A DNA stretch of 64,000 bases from Thalassospiraceae bacterium LMO-JJ14 (GTDB taxonomy: Bacteria > Pseudomonadota > Alphaproteobacteria > Rhodospirillales > Casp-alpha2): assembly GCA_021555105.2 (NCBI GenBank), contig CP134604.1, positions 1,550,001-1,614,000 of the forward strand, read 5' to 3'. The notes beneath the pieces are model-generated. The model was not told where the DNA came from. It saw only the letters and a list, made by a program, of their open reading frames with translations, and did no database searches. This document shows, piece after piece, positions 1-8,687 of this stretch. The translations under genes and the position numbers were made by a program. Numbering within the stretch: position 1 is the first letter of the stretch; every line of letters starts with the position of its first letter.

Positions 1-1
1 C

Positions 2-421
2 GACAAATACGACACCTTCGTCGACTGGATCGTGCATACGGGTTTTTTTATCGCCCTGGGGTGGGGGACTGCCCGGCAGAGCGGTCAGGATATATGGTTA
101 TGGCTTGGCCTGTTGGGCGGCCTCGGCGGGACCATCAACTATGCAATCGGCTTGTACATGGACGCCCGCGACGGTGCCACTAGTGCCGGCGCACCGGTGG
201 AGCCGGCGGAAAGTATTGGCGAAGCGGCCATGGCGCCGCAAACCGCGTTGCAGTGGCTGGCCTTTGTACTGCGCGAACTGTCGCGGGCCGATTTCTGTAT
301 TATCGTTCTCGTCCTGGCGCTCTTCGATCTGACGTGGGTTCTGCTGCCGACGGCAGCGCTTGGTGCACATGCCTACTGGATGATGATGTTCGTGCAAGGG
401 GCGAGGAAGCAGCATGTTTGA
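2..421 (+). CDS. CDP-alcohol phosphatidyltransferase-like membrane protein (5'-truncated)
   Basis: The frame is open to the window edge, so this is the C-terminal 139 residues of a longer protein. It opens with D-K-Y-D-T-F-V-D-W, which resembles the tail of the D-x3-D segment that follows the DG-x2-AR motif in CDP-alcohol phosphatidyltransferases; the DG-x2-AR part itself would be off the window. Several hydrophobic helices follow (roughly residues 11-25, 34-55 and 105-135) with a conserved-looking RELSRADF stretch between them. Such enzymes join a CDP-linked lipid to an alcohol headgroup in the inner membrane. A lipid-modifying enzyme, cyclopropane synthase, follows on the same strand after 169 bp. 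The family call rests on the partial motif and topology only. Confidence 0.5.
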   Translation, partial: DKYDTFVDWIVHTGFFIALGWGTARQSGQDIWLWLGLLGGLGGTINYAIGLYMDARDGATSAGAPVEPAESIGEAAMAPQTALQWLAFVLRELSRADFCIIVLVLALFDLTWVLLPTAALGAHAYWMMMFVQGARKQHV

Positions 422-590
422 GCGCGGGGACTGAACGTCCCGGACAGGTTCAATGCCGGTGGTTCCGGGCCATCCCATTGACTCGTTGCATGAAAATGCC
501 CTTAACTTGGAACCGTTCCACTGTGCTGAATATTTTTGAGGGAAATTACCGCGGTCCCGGCCGCGTTCGGCGGCTGCGGGGAAGGCAAAC

Positions 591-1835
591 ATGCTCTTCG
601 CACGACTGCTACGTTTTGTCGTCAAAAAGGGACGCATCACGGTCATTGATGCGAAAGACCGCAGGCATGTCATATCCGGGACTTCGGGACCGTCGATAAC
701 CATCCGCCTGCATGATCCGGCGCTGCACTGGAAACTGTTCGTGAACCCGAACCTGTACCTCGGCGAAGCGTACATGAACGGGACCTTTACGGTCGAAGAC
801 GGCGATATCTACGATTTTCTCGAATTCGCCATGCGCAATATGGAAATTTCCGGCGAACATCCGGTCATGCACTGGATCAGTATGGCCGACAGCCTGTTTC
901 GCCGTGCCCAGCAATACAATCCTGCATGGCGGGCGCGGCAAAATGTCGCGCACCATTACGACCTGTCCGGACAGTTGTATGACCTGTTTCTGGACAGGGA
1001 CCGGCAATATTCCTGCGCCTATTTCATCAATCCGGACGACGACCTGGAAACGGCGCAAGCCAACAAGAAGCGCCACATCGCCGCCAAGCTTTTGCTGGAG
1101 CCGGGGATGGAGGTTCTCGACATCGGCTGCGGGTGGGGCGGGCTGGCGCTGTATCTTGCCGAGGAAACCGGTGTCCGGGTGACCGGCCTGACGCTGTCGA
1201 CGGAACAGCTTGCCGTGGCCCGCGACCGTGCCCGCAGGCGCGGCCTTGAGGACCGTGTGCAGTTTCACCTGCGCGATTACCGCGCGCAAACCGGGAACTT
1301 CGACCGCATCGTTTCGGTCGGCATGTTCGAGCATGTCGGGCTGAACCATTTCCCCGAGTACTTCGGCGGGCTCAGCCGCTTGCTGAACGATCGCGGGATT
1401 GCCCTGATCCATACCATCGGCCGCACCGAAATCCCCCGCGCGACGAATCCGTGGATCAGAAAATATATCTTCCCCGGCGGCTATATTCCGGCCCTCTCGG
1501 AAATGATGCAGAGCATCGAGCAGAGCCGCCTGGTGACCTGCGATGTGGAAATCCTGCGCTTGCACTATGCCGAGACGATCCTGCACTGGCGTAACCGTTT
1601 CCGCCGCAACAGGGACAAAGCACAGGAACTTTACGATGAAACGTTCTGCCGCATGTGGGATTTCTATCTGGCCGCCAGCGAGGTCTCGTTTCGGCATATG
1701 GACAGCGTCGTGTTCCAGCTTCAACTGGCGAAAAACCGGCTCAGCGTGCCGCTGACCCGCGATTACATCACGGAGTGGGAAGAGCGCCTGGAACCGCGCT
1801 CACGGCCGGCTTCCGGCGATGGCGCCGCGGCCTGA
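591..1835 (+). CDS. cfa: Cyclopropane-fatty-acyl-phospholipid synthase
   Basis: SAM-dependent enzyme that adds a methylene bridge across the cis double bond of unsaturated phospholipid acyl chains, altering membrane fluidity and stress tolerance. The 414-residue protein has the N-terminal lipid-binding region of the family, then a Rossmann methyltransferase core with motif I VLDIGCGWGGLA near residue 175. Further family motifs are HHYDLSGQLYDLFLD (near 120), SVGMFEHVG, where the Glu is the usual active-site acid, and the HYAETILHWR segment near the C-terminus. Length fits full-length bacterial Cfa. The ATG is preceded by a GGGGAAGG Shine-Dalgarno. It lies just downstream of a putative phospholipid synthase. 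Confidence 0.93.
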   Translation: MLFARLLRFVVKKGRITVIDAKDRRHVISGTSGPSITIRLHDPALHWKLFVNPNLYLGEAYMNGTFTVEDGDIYDFLEFAMRNMEISGEHPVMHWISMADSLFRRAQQYNPAWRARQNVAHHYDLSGQLYDLFLDRDRQYSCAYFINPDDDLETAQANKKRHIAAKLLLEPGMEVLDIGCGWGGLALYLAEETGVRVTGLTLSTEQLAVARDRARRRGLEDRVQFHLRDYRAQTGNFDRIVSVGMFEHVGLNHFPEYFGGLSRLLNDRGIALIHTIGRTEIPRATNPWIRKYIFPGGYIPALSEMMQSIEQSRLVTCDVEILRLHYAETILHWRNRFRRNRDKAQELYDETFCRMWDFYLAASEVSFRHMDSVVFQLQLAKNRLSVPLTRDYITEWEERLEPRSRPASGDGAAA

Positions 1836-1883
1836 ACAGCCTCCTGAACCGCCGCGCCGGGGCTATGGCAAACCTGAAACCGC

Positions 1884-1897
1884 TTGATCTGCATCAA
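1884..1897 (+). promoter_or_regulatory. FNR/Anr-type box upstream of hemN
   Basis: TTGATCTGCATCAA is an exact match to the FNR consensus TTGAT-N4-ATCAA. A -10-like TATAGT lies at 1920-1925. A start near 1932 would place the box centre (1890.5) at about -41.5, the classic class II activator position. Oxygen-independent hemN is a well-known FNR target. The site is seen directly; the start point is inferred. Confidence 0.85.
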
Positions 1898-1949
1898 ATC
1901 CCCCACGCTCCGGCTTCGCTATAGTAGCGGCGAATAAAGGAGGACCGCG

Positions 1950-3332
1950 ATGCAGGCTTGTGCCGGCGCAACGAACGACCCGGTGGAAGGTGCCGCACTG
2001 GCGGTGCGCTACGGTGGTGCCGTGCCGCGCTATACGAGCTATCCGACGGCGCCGCACTTCTCTGGCGAAATCGGGGCCGGGCGCTATGGCGAGTGGCTGC
2101 AGGCGATCGGCGCGGACGACGCCGTGTCGCTCTATCTGCATGTGCCGTTCTGCCGCGAAATGTGCTGGTACTGCGGCTGTTTCACCAAGATCGTCCGCAA
2201 GTACGAACCGATATCGGCGTATGTGAATGCGTTGCTCGGTGAGATCGATCTTGTCTCGGCACGGCTTTCGGGCAAGGCCAATGCGCGTTTCATTCACTGG
2301 GGCGGCGGCAGCCCGACGATCCTCAAGATCGAGGACTGGCACCGTATCCTGAACAGGCTGCGCGAAAAATTCGTTGTCGATGCGGATGCCGAGATCGCCG
2401 TCGAGATCGATCCGCGCACCATGACCCGCTCGTATGTCGGGGACCTTGCCCAGGCCGGTGTCAATCGCATCAGCATCGGCGTGCAGGAATTCGACGAAAC
2501 CATCCAGCGCGCCATCAACCGGGTGCAGCCGTTCGAAACCACAAGGCAGGTGGTGGACTGGATTTACGACGCCGGCATCGGCAATCTCAATCTCGATCTG
2601 ATGTACGGGCTGCCGGGGCAAACCCTTGGGCATGTAGAACGCATGACGGCGCGCGCCCTTGAATTCAAACCGTCGCGCATTGCGCTTTTCGGCTATGCCC
2701 ATGTGCCATGGATGAAATCCCACCAGCGCCTGATCAATGAAGACGATTTACCCGGCCCCGAGGCACGCTGGCAGCAGGCGGAACGCGCCGCGGCCATGCT
2801 GGTCGAGAGCGGTTACGTGCGTGTCGGTTTCGACCACTTCGCCTTGCCGTCGGATCCGATGGCCGAAGCCGCCACGGGAAGCGTCGGGCGGAATTTTCAG
2901 GGCTACACCTCGGATACGGCGGAAAACCTGATCGGCTTCGGGGCGTCGGCGATCAGTGCGCTTGCGCAGGGATACGCGCAGAATGTCGCCTCGTTGCCGT
3001 CGTACATGGCGGCCGTCGAAAAAGGCGAACTGCCGATTGCCCGCGGCATCGAGCTGACGTCGGACGACAAGCTCAGGCGTTTCGTGATCGAACGGATAAT
3101 GTGCGACATGACGGTCGATATCGGCGAAGCGTGCCGCAAATACGGCATGGACGCGGACACCCTCGATGCACAGCTCGCATACCTGGAACCGATGATCCGT
3201 GACGGCCTTGTCGAGGTGGCGGACCGGGCGATCCGGGTCAGCGAAGCCGGGCGGCCGCTGGTGCGCAATGTCGCCGCGGCTTTCGATGCCTATCTCGAAA
3301 CCGGAAAGGCCCGGCATTCATCGGCCATTTAG
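1950..3332 (+). CDS. hemN: Oxygen-independent coproporphyrinogen III oxidase (radical SAM)
   Basis: Converts coproporphyrinogen III to protoporphyrinogen IX without oxygen, using two SAM molecules and a 4Fe-4S cluster, in cytosolic heme synthesis. The cluster ligands are visible in H-V-P-F-C-R-E-M-C-W-Y-C-G-C (near residue 65), the CX3CX2C radical SAM motif plus the extra Cys characteristic of true HemN. The protein has 460 residues, normal for HemN and longer than HemW paralogues; it also has the GGGSPT motif and the HemN C-terminal domain. The ATG follows a strong AAAGGAGGA. Expression is probably induced at low oxygen through the perfect FNR box upstream. It converges with the adenylate cyclase gene 20 bp downstream. 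Confidence 0.95.
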   Translation: MQACAGATNDPVEGAALAVRYGGAVPRYTSYPTAPHFSGEIGAGRYGEWLQAIGADDAVSLYLHVPFCREMCWYCGCFTKIVRKYEPISAYVNALLGEIDLVSARLSGKANARFIHWGGGSPTILKIEDWHRILNRLREKFVVDADAEIAVEIDPRTMTRSYVGDLAQAGVNRISIGVQEFDETIQRAINRVQPFETTRQVVDWIYDAGIGNLNLDLMYGLPGQTLGHVERMTARALEFKPSRIALFGYAHVPWMKSHQRLINEDDLPGPEARWQQAERAAAMLVESGYVRVGFDHFALPSDPMAEAATGSVGRNFQGYTSDTAENLIGFGASAISALAQGYAQNVASLPSYMAAVEKGELPIARGIELTSDDKLRRFVIERIMCDMTVDIGEACRKYGMDADTLDAQLAYLEPMIRDGLVEVADRAIRVSEAGRPLVRNVAAAFDAYLETGKARHSSAI

Positions 3333-3351
3333 GGGCGGTGAAGTGCCCGGC

Positions 3352-5490
3352 TTATTTCTCGTCGAGGACGGTGGCGCCGTTCCATGAAGGCGGCGGCGGG
3401 GTTTCGGCGAAGGACCGGCATTTGGCCCGGAGTTGGGCGACCACCGCATCGTCGGGATATTGCCCGGCCAGCTGATCGAGAATGAACAGCGCGTCGGCGA
3501 AGTCACGGTGCAGATAAAAATCGAAAGCCTGTTCGTATTTGGAAGCAAGCTTGATCATATCCGCGCCGACATAGAAGGCGGCATCCTCGCCGCGTTCGCC
3601 CATCAGTTCATAGATCGTCAGCGGGACTGTCGTTCCCTTGGCTTCGACGATGTCGACGCGCCGGAACAGGAAGTCCGAAGACGCATTGCGCCGGACGGTA
3701 TCGCTGGCAAGTAACTGGGTGCCGTAAAACTTGTTCAGCCCCTCGATCCGGGCCGCGAGATTCACCCCCGAGCCGAGGCAGGTATATTGCATCCGGTCCC
3801 GGGCGCCGACGTTGCCGACCAGAACTTCGCAGGTATGCAATCCGAAACGCGTTTTCAGCGGCGCCATCCCCTTGGCGATGAATTCCTCGTTCAGATCCTT
3901 TGAGATATAGTATGACGCAAGCATGCCGCGGCATGCGTTGTCGACATGGAAAGGGTCTTCGCTCGGCGCGTTCCAGATCGCCATGATCGCATCGCCGATG
4001 AATTTGTCGATGGTGCCGCGGTTGGCCTGAATTCCCAGTGACATGACCTCGAAATATTCCGATGTCTGGGACATGATCTGTTCCGGTGTCATGCGTTCGG
4101 CAAGTGTGGTGAAGGACGCAATATCGGTAAACAGCAGCGTCACCTCGCGCCGCGTTCCGCCGACGGTTACGGCCTTTTCGGATTTGATCAGCTCGCGGAC
4201 GACGTCGCGGGGGACAAACCGCAAGAACATGTCGAGCGCACCCCGCATGCTGTCCATCGACATCTGCAGCCGGTTTATTTCCTCGAAAGGAGAATCGAAG
4301 CCCTTGATGTCGCCAAGATTCAAATTGGTGATCTGATCGGCCATACCCCTTAACCCGATGACCGGTGAGGAGATCCAGCCCGCCATGACACTTACGCCGG
4401 CCACGGCGATGACCAGCACGATGGCGGCAATCAGCAGCGAGCGGTTCAGCGTTTCCATCAGGGTGCCTGTGAAATCGCCGATCGCGGCGACGCTGACGAT
4501 ATTCCATTTGGCGAGACTGTCTTCTGCGTGCCGGCTGATGTAGCCGAGGTATTGCTGTCCGCCGATCTGGAAATCGATATGTGATGCCGATGCGGATGCG
4601 CCGAGTTCGATGGCTTTCCTGATGCGTGGATCATCGATCTCCGATGCCGATACGAGATCGACATTTACGCCGTTGCCGTCATTCGAGACGATTTTTTCGG
4701 GTTGCGGGTAGCCGATGACACGGTGTTCCGCATCGAGGATGGCGACAACGCCGTTCTTGCCGGGCTGCACCCTGTATGTGAGACCGGCCAGATCATTGAG
4801 CGACAGATCGACCCCGACGGTCGCCTCGCTGAAATTGTACAGGGGCTGCGCCACGGTAACCCCGGGTTTTTTCAAGCTGGCAAATACATACGCCGGCGAG
4901 ATGACCGGCTGAGCGGCTTTCTGTGCATCGATGAACCATGGTCTGGTGCGGGGATCGTAGCTCGTTGCTTTTGTCGCGACGCTGGCGGGATCGGCAATTT
5001 GAACGCGATCACTGTTGAAAAAGCGCCAGGTCTCGGTGCGCTCGTCGGCAACGATGGCCGGGCGAATGACCCGCCACGCCGTCACCGCATCGGCGGGCAT
5101 GCCCGGTACGGCACGCCGATCCCCGTTCGGTGCGGTCAGGTTGATGGCCTGCACGAAAGCGCCATCGGGAAAGCCGACAAAAACACCGTAGATTTCAGGG
5201 CTGGTTTTCAGGCTGACGGTCAGCGTCCCCAGCAAGGCCTCGGGGGTCTGCCAGCTGAACAGATCTTTCGGCAGTCCGGCAATCGTATCGGCGGCATTAA
5301 AAGCCCGGCTCAGCAGCAGTTCTATTTCCTGCTCGGCAGTCGTCGCCGATTTCGCGATGTTGGTCTTTGCCGTTTCAAAGATGGCGTCCCGGTTGCCGAT
5401 GTAATTGACGATTGCAACGGCAGACACAATCAGCACCATGAAAAGTGTGAACGCGGATGTGATCGTGAGCCTGAGGGGGAGTTTGATCAT
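3352..5490 (-). CDS. Membrane class III adenylate cyclase with Cache-type sensor and HAMP
   Basis: The 712-residue protein has a TM helix at about 8-32, an extracytoplasmic region of about 310 residues resembling a double Cache sensor, a second TM near 348-372, a HAMP linker and a class III cyclase domain near 445-620. Metal-binding aspartates are in LLFTDIASF and DKFIGDAIMAIW; the Lys of DKF is the usual adenine-selecting lysine. The partner position, usually Asp in LGDxVN, is Ser (LGSGVNLAAR), as in class IIIb cyclases. It should make cAMP in response to an external ligand or stress. A CRP-like protein with a cAMP-pocket signature is encoded at 43539-44237. The ligand is unknown. Confidence 0.9.
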   Translation of the reverse strand: MIKLPLRLTITSAFTLFMVLIVSAVAIVNYIGNRDAIFETAKTNIAKSATTAEQEIELLLSRAFNAADTIAGLPKDLFSWQTPEALLGTLTVSLKTSPEIYGVFVGFPDGAFVQAINLTAPNGDRRAVPGMPADAVTAWRVIRPAIVADERTETWRFFNSDRVQIADPASVATKATSYDPRTRPWFIDAQKAAQPVISPAYVFASLKKPGVTVAQPLYNFSEATVGVDLSLNDLAGLTYRVQPGKNGVVAILDAEHRVIGYPQPEKIVSNDGNGVNVDLVSASEIDDPRIRKAIELGASASASHIDFQIGGQQYLGYISRHAEDSLAKWNIVSVAAIGDFTGTLMETLNRSLLIAAIVLVIAVAGVSVMAGWISSPVIGLRGMADQITNLNLGDIKGFDSPFEEINRLQMSMDSMRGALDMFLRFVPRDVVRELIKSEKAVTVGGTRREVTLLFTDIASFTTLAERMTPEQIMSQTSEYFEVMSLGIQANRGTIDKFIGDAIMAIWNAPSEDPFHVDNACRGMLASYYISKDLNEEFIAKGMAPLKTRFGLHTCEVLVGNVGARDRMQYTCLGSGVNLAARIEGLNKFYGTQLLASDTVRRNASSDFLFRRVDIVEAKGTTVPLTIYELMGERGEDAAFYVGADMIKLASKYEQAFDFYLHRDFADALFILDQLAGQYPDDAVVAQLRAKCRSFAETPPPPSWNGATVLDEK

Positions 5491-5571
5491 GCTTGAACTG
5501 GGAACGCCCGACCTCCTGTTTTTATGTTGTGGTCTCGCCGGGGCGGAGCCGCAAAATCTTACTTAATCCCG

Positions 5572-5594
5572 TTATCGTATAACGTGCACGATAA
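5572..5594. promoter_or_regulatory. Inverted repeat upstream of the adenylate cyclase
   Basis: Perfect 7-bp inverted repeat TTATCGT / ACGATAA with a 9-nt centre, in the AT-rich 175-bp gap between the cyclase start (5490) and the end of the Spy-like gene (5666). It could be an operator for the cyclase, whose start lies 82 bp away. The function is not known. Confidence 0.35.
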
Positions 5595-5665
5595 TATTTA
5601 TATACGTAATACCTGTCAGCAATGTGACGTAATTATTTTGCTTCGCACCAGCCGTGGATTGACAG

Positions 5666-6259
5666 TCAGTCACAGTTGTTGTGGCGGCGCCACATCACCG
5701 GATCATGGCCTTCGGGGACGCTCAAGCACGGTGAGGCGCCATAGCCGCGCAGCGTATTGTATCTGTCGATTTGCTTGCGGCTCAGGATGGTGGGCGTCAT
5801 CAGATGCGTCGACAGGTGAATAAAGCGCAGGCGAGCCCGGCTTTCGGCAATTTCTGCCAGTAAGGCGCGAAGATCGGCATCGTTCATCGTCGCGTCCCGG
5901 AAACGGCGATCCAGTTCCCGTTCATGAGCGATGAATTTTTCACCTTCCTCGACCGCCTTGGCATGCATGTCCTGATAGAGCGCGGTGATCCGTTCGATCT
6001 GCTCGGCACTGAGCGCGATCTCATCTTTCAGTTCCAGCAGGTGCGCCGGTCCCGGCATGCCGTTCAGTTCGGCGGCCCGGGCCAGTCCCCATCCGCCGCC
6101 ACGTTGCAGCTCGGCGATGTCTTCGGCGGACAGGCTCTTGATTTCGCGTAGCTGCTGCCCGGCATATGGCGAGGGGTGGGCATGCTGTGCCGATAGCTGT
6201 GTCTGTGCCGCGAAAATGAAAACCGGGGACAACATGATCAGGGTCAGTTTCTTTAACAT
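5666..6259 (-). CDS. Spy/CpxP-like periplasmic protein
   Basis: A 197-residue exported helical protein. The start at 6259 gives a typical signal peptide (MLKKLTLIMLSPVFIFAAQ) with an AAAGGA Shine-Dalgarno; an upstream in-frame ATG would bury the signal. The mature part holds the NGMPGPAHLLELKDEIALS segment and amphipathic helices like Spy/CpxP/ZraP-family LTxxQ proteins, here LSAEQIERI and LSRKQIDRY. Such proteins bind metals or unfolded proteins in the periplasm and usually belong to envelope-stress regulons. It lies 64 bp downstream of a sensor kinase gene and is probably the output gene of that two-component operon. The family placement is by pattern, not search. Confidence 0.7.
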   Translation of the reverse strand: MLKKLTLIMLSPVFIFAAQTQLSAQHAHPSPYAGQQLREIKSLSAEDIAELQRGGGWGLARAAELNGMPGPAHLLELKDEIALSAEQIERITALYQDMHAKAVEEGEKFIAHERELDRRFRDATMNDADLRALLAEIAESRARLRFIHLSTHLMTPTILSRKQIDRYNTLRGYGASPCLSVPEGHDPVMWRRHNNCD

Positions 6260-6323
6260 TGCGCAGTCCTTTCGCGCCGGGATCTGTCTGGTGGTGTTAT
6301 GAGTATGGATTGCAACGGGGCCG

Positions 6324-7784
6324 TCAGGTGCCTGCCCCCTGTTCATTGACCGGCGGCAGGGTCACCGTTACGCGCAGACCGCCTTGCTCCATGTTTTCAA
6401 GCGTCACGTCCCCGCCGTGGCGGCGGATGATGTCGCGGGCAATCGACAAGCCCAGCCCGCTGCCACCGGTCTCGGTGCTGCGCGAGGTTTCAAGGCGCAC
6501 GAACGGCTCGAAAATGCGCTCCATCTGATCTTCGGGTATGCCCGGGCCATTGTCCTCTATGCGGATGGTCGGTGAACGTCTCTGCAGGTCCAGCGTGACA
6601 TGGACCTTCTGGCCGTACAGCGCGGCATTCTCGATCAGGTTCGAAAGCGCGCGCCTGAGCGCCAGCGGACGGCAGGGATAAACCGGCGAGTTGATGACCG
6701 ACAGGTCGATTTCATGGCCAAGGGTGTCAAGGTCGCCGATCACGGCTTCCAGTAGCTCCGCCAGCTTGCAGGGCCGGGTCGGCTCGTCTGACAATTCCTG
6801 GCGTGCGAACGCCAGCGTTGCCTCGATCATGTCCTGCATGTCGGAAAGGGTGGCGATCATGCGCTCGCTGGCTTCCGTGTCGTCGAGCATCTCGGCGCGC
6901 AGCCGCAAGGCGGTGATGGGTGTGCGCAAATCATGGCTGATGGCCGCAAGCATCCTTGTGCGCTCACGGACGAACGTCTTCAGGCGGTCCTGCATTTCGT
7001 TGAAGGCGCGGATCGTGTCCTTCACATCGTCGGGCCCGTTTTCCTTCAACGGTTCGACGTCTTCGCCGCGGCCGAGTTTTCGCGCCGCTTCCGAAAGCGC
7101 GCCGAGCGGCCGGGTGATACGCCCGAGTGCAATGAATACGATAAAGGTGATGGCACAGGCAGCAATCAGAAACGTGAACCATGCATCGGGACGGATCAGG
7201 CGACGGGGCGGCGGTGTGCTGAGCGCCGCATTCATCCACTGATCGCCGACAAGAGCCACCGAGATAATGGTGTCGCTGCGTTTTACCCTATCCGGCAGAC
7301 GGACGTGATTGAGGGCGTTATTCATGATCATGGACTTCGGGTGCATGCGGTCATGAGCGCTGTCGTGTTCCTGGTGGAAAACGCGGATGCGGTCTTTGTG
7401 CATTCCCTTCAACTCTGCCGCCAGGCTCGACGCCAGATCGCGTGCGTGCCAGCGGTACCCTTCGGTATCGTCCGTGGAAGGCACGGCAACGGCAGACACG
7501 GCGGCCTCCGGGCTGAGCCAGATGGTGAGGCGGCGGTTCGACAAGACGCTGGCGAGCTGATCGCGCTGTACCGGCGGTGTCTCGTCCATCAGTTTGGCAT
7601 ACGGCGCAATGCGTTCGGTGAGGAAGCGGACTTCCGCGCCGCTGTAAAAAGTGCGCGCTTCGCTGCGGACAATAAGGGCGACGATGATCTGTGCCATGAA
7701 CAGCGCGATCAGCACCAGCAGGACGGTTTGTCCCAGCAGGCGCTTCGGCCACAGCCGCTTGAAGAAATTCAAGACCCGTGTCAT
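6324..7784 (-). CDS. Sensor histidine kinase with periplasmic His cluster
   Basis: A 486-residue membrane kinase with TM helices at about 20-40 and 202-221 flanking a periplasmic sensor, then HAMP, HisKA with phospho-acceptor H284 (AAISHDLRTPI) and an intact HATPase domain (N-box NLIENAA, G1 DNGPGIP, G2 GSGLGLSIA). The periplasmic part carries H137, H140, H144 and H148 plus M147 (FHQEHDSAHDRMHPK), a plausible metal-binding cluster. Its ATG overlaps the stop of the response regulator gene by 4 bp (ATGA), so the two are translationally coupled. A Spy-like gene follows. Together these suggest an envelope or metal stress sensor; the metal is inferred. Confidence 0.92.
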   Translation of the reverse strand: MTRVLNFFKRLWPKRLLGQTVLLVLIALFMAQIIVALIVRSEARTFYSGAEVRFLTERIAPYAKLMDETPPVQRDQLASVLSNRRLTIWLSPEAAVSAVAVPSTDDTEGYRWHARDLASSLAAELKGMHKDRIRVFHQEHDSAHDRMHPKSMIMNNALNHVRLPDRVKRSDTIISVALVGDQWMNAALSTPPPRRLIRPDAWFTFLIAACAITFIVFIALGRITRPLGALSEAARKLGRGEDVEPLKENGPDDVKDTIRAFNEMQDRLKTFVRERTRMLAAISHDLRTPITALRLRAEMLDDTEASERMIATLSDMQDMIEATLAFARQELSDEPTRPCKLAELLEAVIGDLDTLGHEIDLSVINSPVYPCRPLALRRALSNLIENAALYGQKVHVTLDLQRRSPTIRIEDNGPGIPEDQMERIFEPFVRLETSRSTETGGSGLGLSIARDIIRRHGGDVTLENMEQGGLRVTVTLPPVNEQGAGT

Positions 7785-8500
7785 GTCCGCGTGACGTCCG
7801 CGGTGAATTTGTAGCCGCCGCCCCAGATGGTCTGGATCAGTTCCGGCTTTTTCGGGTCGGCCTCGATCTTCTTGCGCAGGCGGCTCACCTGATTGTCGAT
7901 GGCGCGGTCGAACAGCGCGGCTTCGCGGCCTGCCGTCAGGTCGAGCAGCTGATCGCGGCTCAGGACCATGCCCGGCCTTTGCAGGAAGATGTTCAGCAAC
8001 CGGAATTCCGCCGTCGAAAGCGGCATCGATACGCCGTCGGCGTCGATCAGTTCGCGCCGCTTGGTGTCCAGGGTCCAGTGATCGAAGGAAAGCCTGTCTG
8101 CGCTCGGTTCGCGATCCGTGCGGGGCAGGGAATTGGTGCGGCGGATCACCGCCTTGATGCGGGCCAGCAGTTCGCGCGGATTGAAGGGCTTGGTGACGTA
8201 ATCGTCGGCGCCGACCTCAAGGCCGATGATGCGGTCGGTATCGTCGGCCATCGCGGTCAGCAGGATCACCGGCAGGTCGGTGTTGTCGCGCAGGTAGCGG
8301 GTCAGTGTCAGTCCGTCCTCGCCCGGCATCATGACATCGAGGACGACCAGGTCCGGCGCGGCCGCCTTGAGGCATTCGCGCAGTTGCGCGCCGCCGCTGG
8401 CGATGCTTGTGCGCATGCCGCTCTTGCCCAGGTAGCGGGCCAGTTGGGTGCGGATTTCCTCGTTGTCGTCAACAATCAGGATGTGCGGCGTCTTGTCCAT
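7781..8500 (-). CDS. OmpR/PhoB-family response regulator
   Basis: A 239-residue regulator with a receiver domain (acidic DD at 11-12, phospho-acceptor D55 in VVLDVMMPG, K in VTKPFNP) and a C-terminal winged helix ending GGGYKF. The start at 8500 (MDKTPHILIV) is preferred over an in-frame GTG 21 bp upstream because receiver domains normally begin a few residues before the first beta strand. It forms an operon with the sensor kinase, ATGA overlap, and the Spy-like gene, and is divergent from the EF-hand gene. CGACAA direct repeats with a 10-bp period lie in the shared promoter region, as expected for an OmpR-type dimer. Confidence 0.93.
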   Translation of the reverse strand: MDKTPHILIVDDNEEIRTQLARYLGKSGMRTSIASGGAQLRECLKAAAPDLVVLDVMMPGEDGLTLTRYLRDNTDLPVILLTAMADDTDRIIGLEVGADDYVTKPFNPRELLARIKAVIRRTNSLPRTDREPSADRLSFDHWTLDTKRRELIDADGVSMPLSTAEFRLLNIFLQRPGMVLSRDQLLDLTAGREAALFDRAIDNQVSRLRKKIEADPKKPELIQTIWGGGYKFTADVTRT

Positions 8501-8576
8501 GCGCCATTGTATAACGTTCACGCAGCCCGCGTCTGTACAGGAAAATTGTATCTGAATGTCACAGACGCCGGCGTTG

Positions 8577-8625
8577 CGACAACTGACGACAAAACACCCT
8601 CTCGCGCGGCATAGTTCTGCGACAA
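8577..8625. promoter_or_regulatory. CGACAA direct repeats, candidate response regulator site
   Basis: CGACAA occurs at 8577-8582 and 8587-8592, exactly 10 bp apart, and again at 8620-8625, all in the divergent promoter region between the response regulator and the EF-hand gene. Tandem half-sites with about one helical turn of spacing are typical of OmpR/PhoB-type regulators. Binding is inferred. Confidence 0.4.
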
Positions 8626-8687
8626 ACGGCGCCTATTTTCATCGCATGCCCGATTTCGGGCTGCATTTTTGAAAAAGGGTTTATGAC

